From positions 55,957 through 119,956 of the forward strand of contig NZ_CAJZCE010000006.1 in the NCBI RefSeq assembly GCF_914768025.1: 64,000 nt of DNA. The letters run 5' to 3'. The position numbers and the translations under genes were made by a program. The notes under the pieces were generated by a model. That model saw only the letters and a program-made list of their open reading frames with translations, did not search any database and was not told the origin of the DNA. The DNA is from Snodgrassella gandavensis (GTDB lineage Bacteria > Pseudomonadota > Gammaproteobacteria > Burkholderiales > Neisseriaceae). Below are positions 57,059-64,000 of this stretch, one piece after another. Position 1 is the stretch's first letter. The number at the start of each line of letters is the position of its first letter.

Positions 57059-58120
57059 ATGGCAGTGAACCAAATAACCGCCACAGCTCTGGTTGAACAA
57101 CTGGGCGGACAATTGCGTGGTGATGATGCCACTATCACCAATATAACCTCATTGCAACAGGCGCAGGCGCATGATATCAGCTTCCTGAGTAATCCCCGTC
57201 TGCGTGCTGAAGCCATTGCCAGCCGTGCTGGTGTATTAATTGTTACCGAAAAATCTGCTGAAATTTTGGCCGGTCGTTCCCTGATTATCACCGACGATCC
57301 CTATCTTTATTTTGCTCGCGTTGCGCGTCTGTTTCATCCACGCTCGCAGCCCAAAGCAAGTGTCCATCCCAGTGCAGTTATTGCTCCAACAGCACAAATT
57401 GCAGCCAGTTGTGAAATTGGTGCCCATGTAGTTATTGGAGAGCACTGTGTCATTGGTGAAAATACGCGTATTCTGGCTGGTACAGTCATTGAAGAAAACT
57501 GTACAGTAGGCAATGATTGCATTATTCATGCCAACGTAACCATTTATCATGGCTGTCAGTTGGGTAACCGGGTAGAACTACATTCCGGTTGTGTTATTGG
57601 TGCCGATGGGTTTGGATTTGCCTGGGACAAACAGAAAAACGAATGGTTTAAAATTGTTCAGACTGGCTGTGTAGTTTTGGGTGATGATATTGAAATCGGT
57701 GCCAATACCACAATTGATCGCGGTGCCATTGAAAACACCATTATCGAAAACGACGCCAAAATTGATAATCAGGTGATGATTGGTCATAACGGCAAAATCG
57801 GTGCTCATGTAGCCATTGTGGCCTGTACCGGCATTGCTGGCAGCACAGAAGTGGGTGCCTATTCCGTTATTGGTGGCGCAGCCATGATTGGCGGTCATCT
57901 AAACATACCGCCACAAACAACCATTGGTGCAGCTACTGCTGTTAGTCACAGTATCAAGGAAAGCGGCCATTATGCTTCTATATTCCCATTACAAAAACAC
58001 AGTGACTGGGTAAAGAATGCTGCGCATATTCGTCATTTACACGAAATGAACCAGAAAATAAAAGCATTGGAACACAAATTAGCCGAGTTGAACGGCAATT
58101 CATCAAACCAACAGGATTAA
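57059..58120 (+). CDS. lpxD: UDP-3-O-(3-hydroxyacyl)glucosamine N-acyltransferase
   Basis: LpxD adds the N-linked hydroxyacyl chain in lipid A synthesis. It has 353 residues. An N-terminal uridine-binding domain (about 1-100; [20 protein letters not shown]) precedes a left-handed beta-helix of hexapeptide repeats. Key sites are [33 protein letters not shown] and the catalytic His in [14 protein letters not shown]-terminal helix binds the acyl carrier protein. It is 4 bases from fabZ, in the usual order. Confidence 0.97.
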   Translation: MAVNQITATALVEQLGGQLRGDDATITNITSLQQAQAHDISFLSNPRLRAEAIASRAGVLIVTEKSAEILAGRSLIITDDPYLYFARVARLFHPRSQPKASVHPSAVIAPTAQIAASCEIGAHVVIGEHCVIGENTRILAGTVIEENCTVGNDCIIHANVTIYHGCQLGNRVELHSGCVIGADGFGFAWDKQKNEWFKIVQTGCVVLGDDIEIGANTTIDRGAIENTIIENDAKIDNQVMIGHNGKIGAHVAIVACTGIAGSTEVGAYSVIGGAAMIGGHLNIPPQTTIGAATAVSHSIKESGHYASIFPLQKHSDWVKNAAHIRHLHEMNQKIKALEHKLAELNGNSSNQQD

Positions 58121-58124
58121 AGCA

Positions 58125-58583
58125 ATGGATTGGTCTTTACCATTAGACGTTCGTACCCTACAAAAATTACTGCCTCACCGCTATCCATTTTTACTGATTG
58201 ACCGTGTTACCGCTTACGATAGCGAAGCCATGACCCTGAGTGCAATCAAAAATGTAACCGCTAATGAACACTTTTTTCTGGGTCATTTTCCCGATTTTCC
58301 AGTTATGCCCGGCGTTCTGATTATCGAAGCCATGGCGCAGGCCTGCGGCACACTGGCCATTCTTAGTCATGGTGGTCGTGACGATGATGAAATTTATTTC
58401 TTCGTTGGTATTGATAACGCCCGTTTCAAACGTCAGGTTATACCCGGTGACCAACTGAGATTTGAAGTTAAACTATTGGCAAACAAACGCGATATCGGCA
58501 AATTCAAAGCTACTGCATGGGTAGAAAATCAGATTGCAGCTGAGGCCGAAATCATGTGTGCCAAACGCAAAGTAGACAAATAA
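58125..58583 (+). CDS. fabZ: 3-hydroxyacyl-ACP dehydratase FabZ
   Basis: FabZ dehydrates 3-hydroxyacyl-ACP in fatty acid elongation, competing with LpxA and LpxD for the same substrate. It has 152 residues with a hot-dog fold. The active-site His and Glu are in [20 protein letters not shown] and [23 protein letters not shown] at the start is typical. It sits between lpxD and lpxA. A 100-base gap to lpxA may hold a further promoter, though none is clear. Confidence 0.98.
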   Translation: MDWSLPLDVRTLQKLLPHRYPFLLIDRVTAYDSEAMTLSAIKNVTANEHFFLGHFPDFPVMPGVLIIEAMAQACGTLAILSHGGRDDDEIYFFVGIDNARFKRQVIPGDQLRFEVKLLANKRDIGKFKATAWVENQIAAEAEIMCAKRKVDK

Positions 58584-58684
58584 AGGCTACCCATAGCCAC
58601 ACAATACAATAGCTTCAGTGCACAACTGAAACATTAATCACATATGATTAAACTGGTCGTAAACCACGACTGTAGGAAATATAC

Positions 58685-59461
58685 ATGACGCAGATTCACC
58701 CCACAGCCATTATTGATCCCAAAGCCGAACTCGATAGTAGCGTATCTGTGGGTGCTTATACCGTAATTGGCGCCAATGTGCAGATTGGTGCCGATACCGA
58801 TATCGGATCGCATGTTGTTATAGATGGGCATACCACTATTGGAACAGGCAACCGGATTTTTCAGTTTGCTTCGCTGGGGGCAATTCCACAGGACAAAAAA
58901 TACCGTGGCGAACCTACCAGACTGATTATTGGTAACAACAACACCATCCGAGAATTTACCACCTTCAATACCGGTACCATTACCGGTATTGGTGAAACCC
59001 GTGTAGGTGACAATAACTGGATCATGGCTTACGTTCATCTGGCTCATGATTGTGTTGTTGGCAACCACACAGTTTTTGCCAACAATGCATCACTTGCCGG
59101 ACATGTTGTCATTGGTGATTATGTAATACTGGGTGGTTTCTCACTGGTACACCAATTTTGTAATATTGGCGACTATGCCATGACCGCATTCGCTGCCGGT
59201 GTACACAAAGATGTTCCGCCTTATGTAATGGCCGCCGGTTATCGCGCCGAACCTGCCGGGCTTAATACCGAAGGTTTACGCCGCCATAACTTTACAGCAG
59301 AACAAATTGCCAACATCAAACGCTTGTATAAAATTCTTTATCGGCAGGGATTAAGTTATGCTGATGCCAAAGCCAGAATTATTGCAGAAGCAGATTCAGC
59401 ACCCGAATTACATGTGTTCAAAGAATTTTTTACCCATTCTACACGCGGCGTAATCCGCTAG
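58685..59461 (+). CDS. lpxA: UDP-N-acetylglucosamine O-acyltransferase
   Basis: LpxA performs the first acyl transfer of lipid A synthesis. It has 258 residues with a beta-helix of hexapeptide repeats ([20 protein letters not shown]). Conserved sites are [38 protein letters not shown] with the catalytic His, and [20 protein letters not shown] helical C-terminus follows ([20 protein letters not shown]). The usual next gene, lpxB, is absent here; a terminator and an empty spacer follow. Confidence 0.98.
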   Translation: MTQIHPTAIIDPKAELDSSVSVGAYTVIGANVQIGADTDIGSHVVIDGHTTIGTGNRIFQFASLGAIPQDKKYRGEPTRLIIGNNNTIREFTTFNTGTITGIGETRVGDNNWIMAYVHLAHDCVVGNHTVFANNASLAGHVVIGDYVILGGFSLVHQFCNIGDYAMTAFAAGVHKDVPPYVMAAGYRAEPAGLNTEGLRRHNFTAEQIANIKRLYKILYRQGLSYADAKARIIAEADSAPELHVFKEFFTHSTRGVIR

Positions 59462-59471
59462 AACAGGCCAA

Positions 59472-59514
59472 ATAAAACAGGTAGATTGGCCAGAAGTTAA
59501 TCTATCTGTTTTAT
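59472..59514 (+). terminator. Terminator at the end of the lpxA operon
   Basis: ATAAAACAGGTAGATT (59472-59487) pairs with AATCTATCTGTTTTAT (59499-59514), 16 pairs with one G-T wobble, around an 11-base loop. Confidence 0.85.
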
Positions 59515-60343
59515 CTATACAACCAGACTTCAATCAGACAAATATCACGCTTCAGTATCAAATCAGTTTCAAAACTGGGCATAAAATATCTTATTAATTA
59601 TATATGCATACCTGAAACAATATTTTATATTCAAAATCATATACCCAGATTATTTTCTTAGTAAAATATCTCTATCATTTTATTTAGCAATACCTATTGA
59701 ATCTACACATACTATTAAAAAACCTAAAAACAGTTACTAAGTGTTTTTATCCCAACAGCTATGACTATAGCCATATCCACCCGATAAATAATATATCCAA
59801 TATCCAGTTGCACCTTAACAACCCTACAAAGTAATAATCAAAAATTAAATAATAAAATTTTGAGAACAAAGAGGAAAATATATTGCTTCAACTTATAGCA
59901 ACTATACTTGATGAAATGCTGGATATAATCCTTTCAATATATTTCTGAAAAAATATAGAGTTAATCAATAATGTTAACAACAACCTATAGGCAAAATATT
60001 TATGACCATATTATATGCTTTGAGCTTATACAGTACCAATAACAGTCTTGTATACTGTAATTTTTATAGTATTTAGCTTTCTTCTTTTATGTTCAATTAA
60101 AAACAATACTCTTAATATTATTAGTACTTATTAGTATAAATACATATTAGGCATTAAAAAAATGCTTTAATAGCTAAATTTGGATTTAAGCAGACAAGAA
60201 TAACTCCAAAAATCACATTTGCATATTTGATTCATACCTGAAATCATCTCATTCGCACGACTAAAATCAGCATATCAATACAATTTAACTGCCATCTGAA
60301 CAATAAATGGTACATACAAAATACCATCATTTATGAAACTGAT
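59515..60343. other. Gene-free AT-rich spacer
   Basis: About 830 bases with stops in all frames and no RNA gene or repeat that I can recognise. It contains no exact DnaA box that I can find, in contrast to the left-end spacers. Confidence 0.55.
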
Positions 60344-60376
60344 TTGAAAAAACAGGCTTTCTTTTTTAAGAAAGCC
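60344..60376 (-). terminator. Terminator of tonB-exbB-exbD
   Basis: On the minus strand GGCTTTCTT pairs with AAGAAAGCC around a 4-base loop, followed by TGTTTTTTC. It lies about 75 bases after the exbD stop. Confidence 0.82.
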
Positions 60377-60450
60377 CATTAATATGGTTACCTCGACAGA
60401 GTATAGGAACAAAGTACACCTTAACACTCTGAATTATCAATTAACTCTTC

Positions 60451-60867
60451 TCACTTATCTTCCGTAACAAAGCCTACTTTCACCAGGCCTGCATCCCGAG
60501 CCGCTGCCAAAACCTGCGCAACATAATCATAAGCAACGTGTTTATCTGCAGCAATGGCCAGTACCACATCTGAGTCAGCCTGTGCTTTCAGATGCAAGTC
60601 ATTCTGCAATTGCGCCAGCGAAAGAGTCTGATCACCTAATTTATACTGCCCGTCAGCCCCGATAGATAAACGTAATGGCGATTTGGGTTCGGCTTGTTGG
60701 GCAGGATTAGCAGTGGTAGGCAAAGTTAATGGAATAGAGTGAGTTAAAACCGGCATCGTAATCATAAACACAATCAACAATACCAGCATTACATCAACCA
60801 GCGGAGTTACATTAATATCTGCTGATTCATGGACTTCATCATCACTGAAATGACCAAATGCCATCAC
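60451..60867 (-). CDS. exbD: Biopolymer transport protein ExbD
   Basis: ExbD is the peptidoglycan-binding rod inside the ExbB pentamer that powers TonB. It has 138 residues with a short cytoplasmic start, INVTPLVDVMLVLLIVFMIT as its single helix with the proton-relay Asp, and a periplasmic domain with LRLSIGADGQYKLGD and AIAADKHVAYDYVAQVLAAA. It starts at the base after the exbB stop codon. It is the last gene of the cluster. Confidence 0.96.
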   Translation of the reverse strand: MMAFGHFSDDEVHESADINVTPLVDVMLVLLIVFMITMPVLTHSIPLTLPTTANPAQQAEPKSPLRLSIGADGQYKLGDQTLSLAQLQNDLHLKAQADSDVVLAIAADKHVAYDYVAQVLAAARDAGLVKVGFVTEDK

Positions 60868-61533
60868 TTAATCCCCATTATTCAATAACTGTGCATGTAA
60901 ATCATGAGCAAAGCCATCAAGATCACGACTTAAATTTTTCTTGCTGCGTACCAGACCGTTATAAAACAACAATGCCGGAATAGCCGCAAACAAACCAATG
61001 GCTGTGGAAACCAATGCCTCACCAATTGGGCCAGCAACAGCAGCAATACTCATCTGCCCACTATAACCAATATTAATTAAAGCATGATAAATACCCCACA
61101 CAGTACCAAACAGACCAATAAATGGCGCACTCGAACTGATTGAAGCCAGTACAGTCAATCCACTTTCATAGCGACGCATAACCTGTTCCATACTATTGCG
61201 AATCTGGCTCGTGAGATACTGATTGAAAGGCATCGCTGCGGCCAATGAATGATTAGCTTTATCATGATAAAGTTTACTGGCATGCAAGGCATCACGCGTC
61301 AATAAAGCTACCGGCGACTGGTTATTTGCCAGCTCATGCTGCAACTGAACCAGATTCTCAGCCGTTGCAAAACAATTTAATGCAGCGCGGTTATCACGTT
61401 TAGCACACCATAAACTCCAGCAACGTACTAACGCAATAATCCAGGTCATAATGCTCATCAAGACAAGAATGGCCAAAACAGTCAGCAAAATCCAGCCACT
61501 CTGGGCATAAATTGAAGCAATATTACCGTCCAT
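60868..61533 (-). CDS. exbB: Biopolymer transport protein ExbB
   Basis: ExbB forms the pentameric proton channel that energises TonB. It has about 221 residues from the ATG at 61531-61533, close to the neisserial length; a TTG start 13 codons upstream is less likely. It has three membrane helices. The signature regions are IRNSMEQVMRRYESGLTVLA, APFIGLFGTVWGIYHALINI and IGEALVSTAIGLFAAIPALL. The spacing of about 80 bases from tonB and direct abutment to exbD fit one operon. Confidence 0.96.
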   Translation of the reverse strand: MDGNIASIYAQSGWILLTVLAILVLMSIMTWIIALVRCWSLWCAKRDNRAALNCFATAENLVQLQHELANNQSPVALLTRDALHASKLYHDKANHSLAAAMPFNQYLTSQIRNSMEQVMRRYESGLTVLASISSSAPFIGLFGTVWGIYHALINIGYSGQMSIAAVAGPIGEALVSTAIGLFAAIPALLFYNGLVRSKKNLSRDLDGFAHDLHAQLLNNGD

Positions 61534-61611
61534 AAGAATAATTACCTTCAAAGTTAACAATGATTTAATCAAATCATTTCAAAATACAAAAATACATTAC
61601 CATTATTGCTA

Positions 61612-62376
61612 TCAATTAGATATTCTAAAAACAACATCAAAATGATATTTATAAGGAATCGGCATCCCACCACGAGTAGCAGGCTTGAAACGATACCTCA
61701 ATACCGCCTGCTTAGCTGAACGGTCAAGGCGGCTATAACCACTGCTTTTACTTATCACCACATTCTGTGCCTGACCATCTGCTGATACCGAAACAGTTAA
61801 TCCCACAACGCCCTCTTCTCCATTACTCTTTGAGTCAGCAGGATAAACTGGTTTTAATGCTGCCAGAAAACCACCCTGATATTCTTTTGGTACTACCAGA
61901 TTGCCACCAGCCTGATCCCCACTACTTTTACCATTTGCAGATGTAGCTTCGGATTTTTCACTAGTATTTGCAGACGTTGGGCTCAAGACCTTATTTACAG
62001 GTACAGGCGCTATTGGAGCAGTTTTTTCTACCGTTGGCGTTAAACTTGGTTCATCCGCTTTCGGTGGATTAACCTTAAATTGACTTTCTGTCTTGGGCGC
62101 AACCACAGGCTTGATCAGTGATTTTTCAGGCATCACTTTTTTAACCGGTACTTTCACCGATTGCTTATGCACAACAGGTTGTTGTGATTGTGGTTTAGAG
62201 GGAGCATCATTTATGGCCTGATTTGAGCTCGTACCCAAATCAACAAAATTAAGTGTTTGTAGATTAATATCAACTTTTTGTTGTGCATGAACAGCCATTA
62301 TTGCCCAAAATAGAAAAGCATGCATTCCCAGTACGAGAGCAACAATCAAAAAATTGACTTTACGTTGGTTTTCCAT
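61612..62376 (-). CDS. tonB: Energy transducer TonB
   Basis: TonB spans the periplasm and transmits ExbBD energy to outer-membrane receptors for iron and other nutrients. It has 254 residues from the ATG at 62374-62376 (MENQRKVNFLIVALVLGMHA). A single N-terminal helix precedes a Pro/Lys-rich spacer (about 55-165) with many PVV, KTES and PTV segments. The C-terminal domain contains EGVVGLTVSVSADGQAQNVV, SSGYSRLDRSAKQAVLRYRF and IPYKYHFDVVFRI. A Fur-box candidate sits just upstream, pointing to iron control. Confidence 0.95.
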   Translation of the reverse strand: MENQRKVNFLIVALVLGMHAFLFWAIMAVHAQQKVDINLQTLNFVDLGTSSNQAINDAPSKPQSQQPVVHKQSVKVPVKKVMPEKSLIKPVVAPKTESQFKVNPPKADEPSLTPTVEKTAPIAPVPVNKVLSPTSANTSEKSEATSANGKSSGDQAGGNLVVPKEYQGGFLAALKPVYPADSKSNGEEGVVGLTVSVSADGQAQNVVISKSSGYSRLDRSAKQAVLRYRFKPATRGGMPIPYKYHFDVVFRISN

Positions 62377-62387
62377 ATTTTCGGCAT

Positions 62388-62406
62388 GATAATAGAAACC
62401 ATTATT
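62388..62406 (-). promoter_or_regulatory. Fur-box candidate upstream of tonB
   Basis: GATAATAGAAACCATTATT matches 14 of 19 positions of the classic consensus GATAATGATAATCATTATC, with both outer half-sites well kept. It lies 12-30 bases before the tonB ATG, where bound Fur would block transcription or early elongation. Confidence 0.65.
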
Positions 62407-62703
62407 ATTTGCAATATAACTTAACACTAAAACCTTAAGACTACCCTAACTAGGCCAAACTAAACAATTTACAAGCTTATTGAAGCTTACATAAGCTGGA
62501 TTTTGAACCAAATCTATACATAGCCAAAGCTATTCAAAAAATATCCTATTGCCTGACTATATTTAAATATTCTTAGTCATTAAAAAATTAAATGTTTGAA
62601 AAACATAAATTATATTGGTAAAGTCCGAAAGTTAGTCACTGCGTATTAAATGCGAATAACATTGTCAGAGTAAATAATTAATTATGAATAATAGGAGAGA
62701 CAC

Positions 62704-63435
62704 ATGAAAAAACAAATCATAGCAACCATGTCAGCTTTTGCCGCTGCTCAGGCATTGGCAGCAACACCTACATTAAATTGGAGCATTCCAACTTCCACTA
62801 CGATACAAAATATCACCTTTGCCATTACCATCAATCAGGCAGCACCCATAGATGAATTTTATTTTGCCAATCAATTTAGCTTTACCGGCGGTGGCGGAAT
62901 AGGCTATACCGGTATCCAGCCTACTACTAATGCCAGAGATGGTTCACGTCAATTTATGGTTTTATTCAGCAGCTTTCGTAAAGACACCATCGCCAGACAC
63001 CCTAACTGCAAAGGTGGTGCAGATGGAGCCAGAAGTGGTGCAACCTGTCGCAAATATATACCCGGAGAGCTGGGCGACACCTTTACTTTTAGAGTACAAA
63101 AAGATGGCAATCTGTTGATGGGCACCGTTACTAATCAGACTAGCGGACGTCGAGATATCATTGGACAATGGGAAGTTAGCCCATCTGCCGGCAATCTGGC
63201 TAATAAACAAATATCATGGATTGAAAATTACAAAATGAATAATCCATCATTCCATCTGACTTGCGACAAAAAAGGTTGGCCTTACTATGAAATTAAATTT
63301 TTGCCACCTACCGCCAACAACGACACCATCAAAGGTACTATTTCCACCCTATCCAGTGGATCACAGGCCTGTCCAGGTGCCATTACCTGGCAACATGACG
63401 AAAGTGGAACATTAGTAAAAGGTGGCTATAAATAA
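62704..63435 (+). CDS. Secreted protein of unknown function
   Basis: This 243-residue protein has a clear signal peptide, MKKQIIATMSAFAAAQALAA, with cleavage expected after ALA, so it is periplasmic or outside the cell. The mature part is beta-rich and has GGGGIGYTGIQPTTNARDGS, QFMVLFSSFRKD, four cysteines (NCKGG, ATCRKY, LTCDKK, QACPG) likely to form two disulfides, and TFTFRVQKDGNLLMGTVTNQ. The layout is faintly reminiscent of DUF3472-like domains, but I do not claim that. The ribosome site AATAGGAGAG is excellent. It stands alone between tonB and an rRNA operon, with its own terminator. Confidence 0.85.
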   Translation: MKKQIIATMSAFAAAQALAATPTLNWSIPTSTTIQNITFAITINQAAPIDEFYFANQFSFTGGGGIGYTGIQPTTNARDGSRQFMVLFSSFRKDTIARHPNCKGGADGARSGATCRKYIPGELGDTFTFRVQKDGNLLMGTVTNQTSGRRDIIGQWEVSPSAGNLANKQISWIENYKMNNPSFHLTCDKKGWPYYEIKFLPPTANNDTIKGTISTLSSGSQACPGAITWQHDESGTLVKGGYK

Positions 63436-63455
63436 CTTTCACCATTCAGCAGCCT

Positions 63456-63485
63456 AAAAAGCACGCTTTAAAGCGTGCTTTTTAA
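63456..63485 (+). terminator. Terminator after the secreted-protein gene
   Basis: A perfect 14-bp palindrome pairs AAAAAGCACGCTTT (63456-63469) with AAAGCGTGCTTTTT (63470-63483). Confidence 0.9.
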
Positions 63486-63895
63486 TTATTTATAGTTATC
63501 AGTACAATCATATTCAGAATCGTAATTACAGTCACAAGAAAACATTGAGTCAAGAAAAAATAATATAAAAGCCGAGTTTGCGCTTAAATTTATTTACTAC
63601 TATATATAAATAACAAAACAAATTAGTGCAGCTAATATACCCACTTCCAAAAGTAGCATAAATAGAAACCAGCTATTGCAGAAACGACAATACCAAATAA
63701 AAGGCATTGTTTAGAGAATAGCCGATACAAAAAAGCCCAAAAACTAATACAGAATAGAGCCAAAAGCAGGCGAAGAGAGAGTAGTCAAAAGAAAAAGCGC
63801 GAGGGGGTAAAGCAAAGCGAGTCAAAGCGTGTCAAAAATAAAATCTTAAAAAACAGTCATATGATGAAATAAAGAAAAATAAAGGGGGAAAGTAG
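63486..63895. other. Spacer upstream of the rRNA promoter
   Basis: About 410 bases without genes. The last 80 bases are A-rich (runs of AAA and AAAAATAAA), suiting an UP element for the rRNA promoter that follows. Confidence 0.5.
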
Positions 63896-63924
63896 TTGAC
63901 AGCGTTTTAGGTGAGGCGTATAGT
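63896..63924 (+). promoter_or_regulatory. Strong promoter of an rRNA operon
   Basis: A perfect -35 TTGACA (63896-63901), a 17-base spacer and -10 TATAGT (63919-63924) are followed by the GC-rich discriminator TCGCC typical of stringently controlled rRNA promoters. The upstream DNA is A-rich. The downstream leader has no ribosome site or start codon and ends with boxA. Confidence 0.88.
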
Positions 63925-64000
63925 TCGCCTTCTTCGCTGATGACGCGACACGAAACGAACTAAACAGTTTAAAGTAGAACGCAGTCGAAAGCAATGCTCT
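63925..64000 (+). ncRNA. rRNA operon leader with start of boxA
   Basis: The leader continues to the window edge and ends TGCTCT (63995-64000), the first half of the rRNA antitermination boxA (TGCTCTTTAACA). The 16S gene should begin within a few hundred bases past the edge. None of the mature rRNA is in the window. Confidence 0.75.

Noticed and set aside
59515..60343. Hidden RNA gene or origin in the empty spacer after lpxA
   Set aside because: No DnaA boxes, no stable long hairpins other than the flanking terminators, and no known RNA motif recognised.

Overview
The window looks like a chromosomal segment of a Neisseriaceae bacterium, most likely Snodgrassella or a close relative (inferred from recalled family traits, not from a database search). 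Reasons: the neisserial run rpsB-tsf-pyrH-frr-uppS-cdsA-dxr-rseP-bamA-skp-lpxD-fabZ-lpxA; a tonB-exbB-exbD cluster; neisserial-length LpxC, EtfB, ExbB and FKBP proteins; a giant YadA-type adhesin with an extended signal peptide; transcription hairpins built from a DUS-like 12-mer of the Simonsiella/Kingella type; and fairly AT-rich, gene-poor spacers. No insertion sequence, prophage or CRISPR array was seen.

Layout. 0-3.1 kb: a partial small gene, lpxC and trmO, all pointing left, with DnaA-box-rich spacers. 3.1-8.1 kb: etfBA, a threonine-aldolase-like gene, a YigZ/IMPACT gene and purD, all pointing right, with a perfect parS palindrome just after etfA. 8.1-9.9 kb: AT-rich DNA with a second DnaA-box cluster and tRNA-Gly. 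9.9-19.4 kb: a 1978-residue trimeric autotransporter adhesin followed by three tandem DUF2827-type (glycosyltransferase-like) genes. 19.4-30.9 kb: hydroxyacid dehydrogenase, FKBP isomerase, mnmE (with a second parS-like site), DUF1653, cysI, sbp, an MFS carrier, secB, grxC, ftsEX and aroG. 31.1-36.0 kb: a preQ1-I riboswitch controlling queF-yhhQ, prfB with its programmed +1 frameshift, a GT2 glycosyltransferase and purB. 36.2-41.6 kb: a broken VOC gene, then hisG / NYN-LOTUS protein / hisD and a SCO lipoprotein on the minus strand. 41.8-46.5 kb: tRNA-Leu, a NERD-zinc-ribbon protein, a nitroreductase, a decayed membrane-protein gene and a 5-FTHF cyclo-ligase. 46.5-59.5 kb: the translation/envelope supercluster. 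59.5-64 kb: an empty AT-rich spacer, tonB-exbB-exbD with a Fur-box candidate, a secreted protein of unknown function, and the promoter and leader of an rRNA operon whose 16S gene lies just past the right edge.

How it fits together. Two parS-type sites, two dense DnaA-box clusters and a switch in gene direction near 2.2-3.1 kb suggest that the left part is close to the replication origin. The adhesin and its three downstream genes look like one surface-adhesion module in which the DUF2827 proteins may glycosylate the adhesin. The right third couples ribosome production (rpsB, tsf, frr, rrn), isoprenoid and phospholipid precursor synthesis (dxr, uppS, cdsA), outer-membrane assembly (bamA, skp, rseP) and lipid A synthesis (lpxD, fabZ, lpxA; lpxC at the other end).
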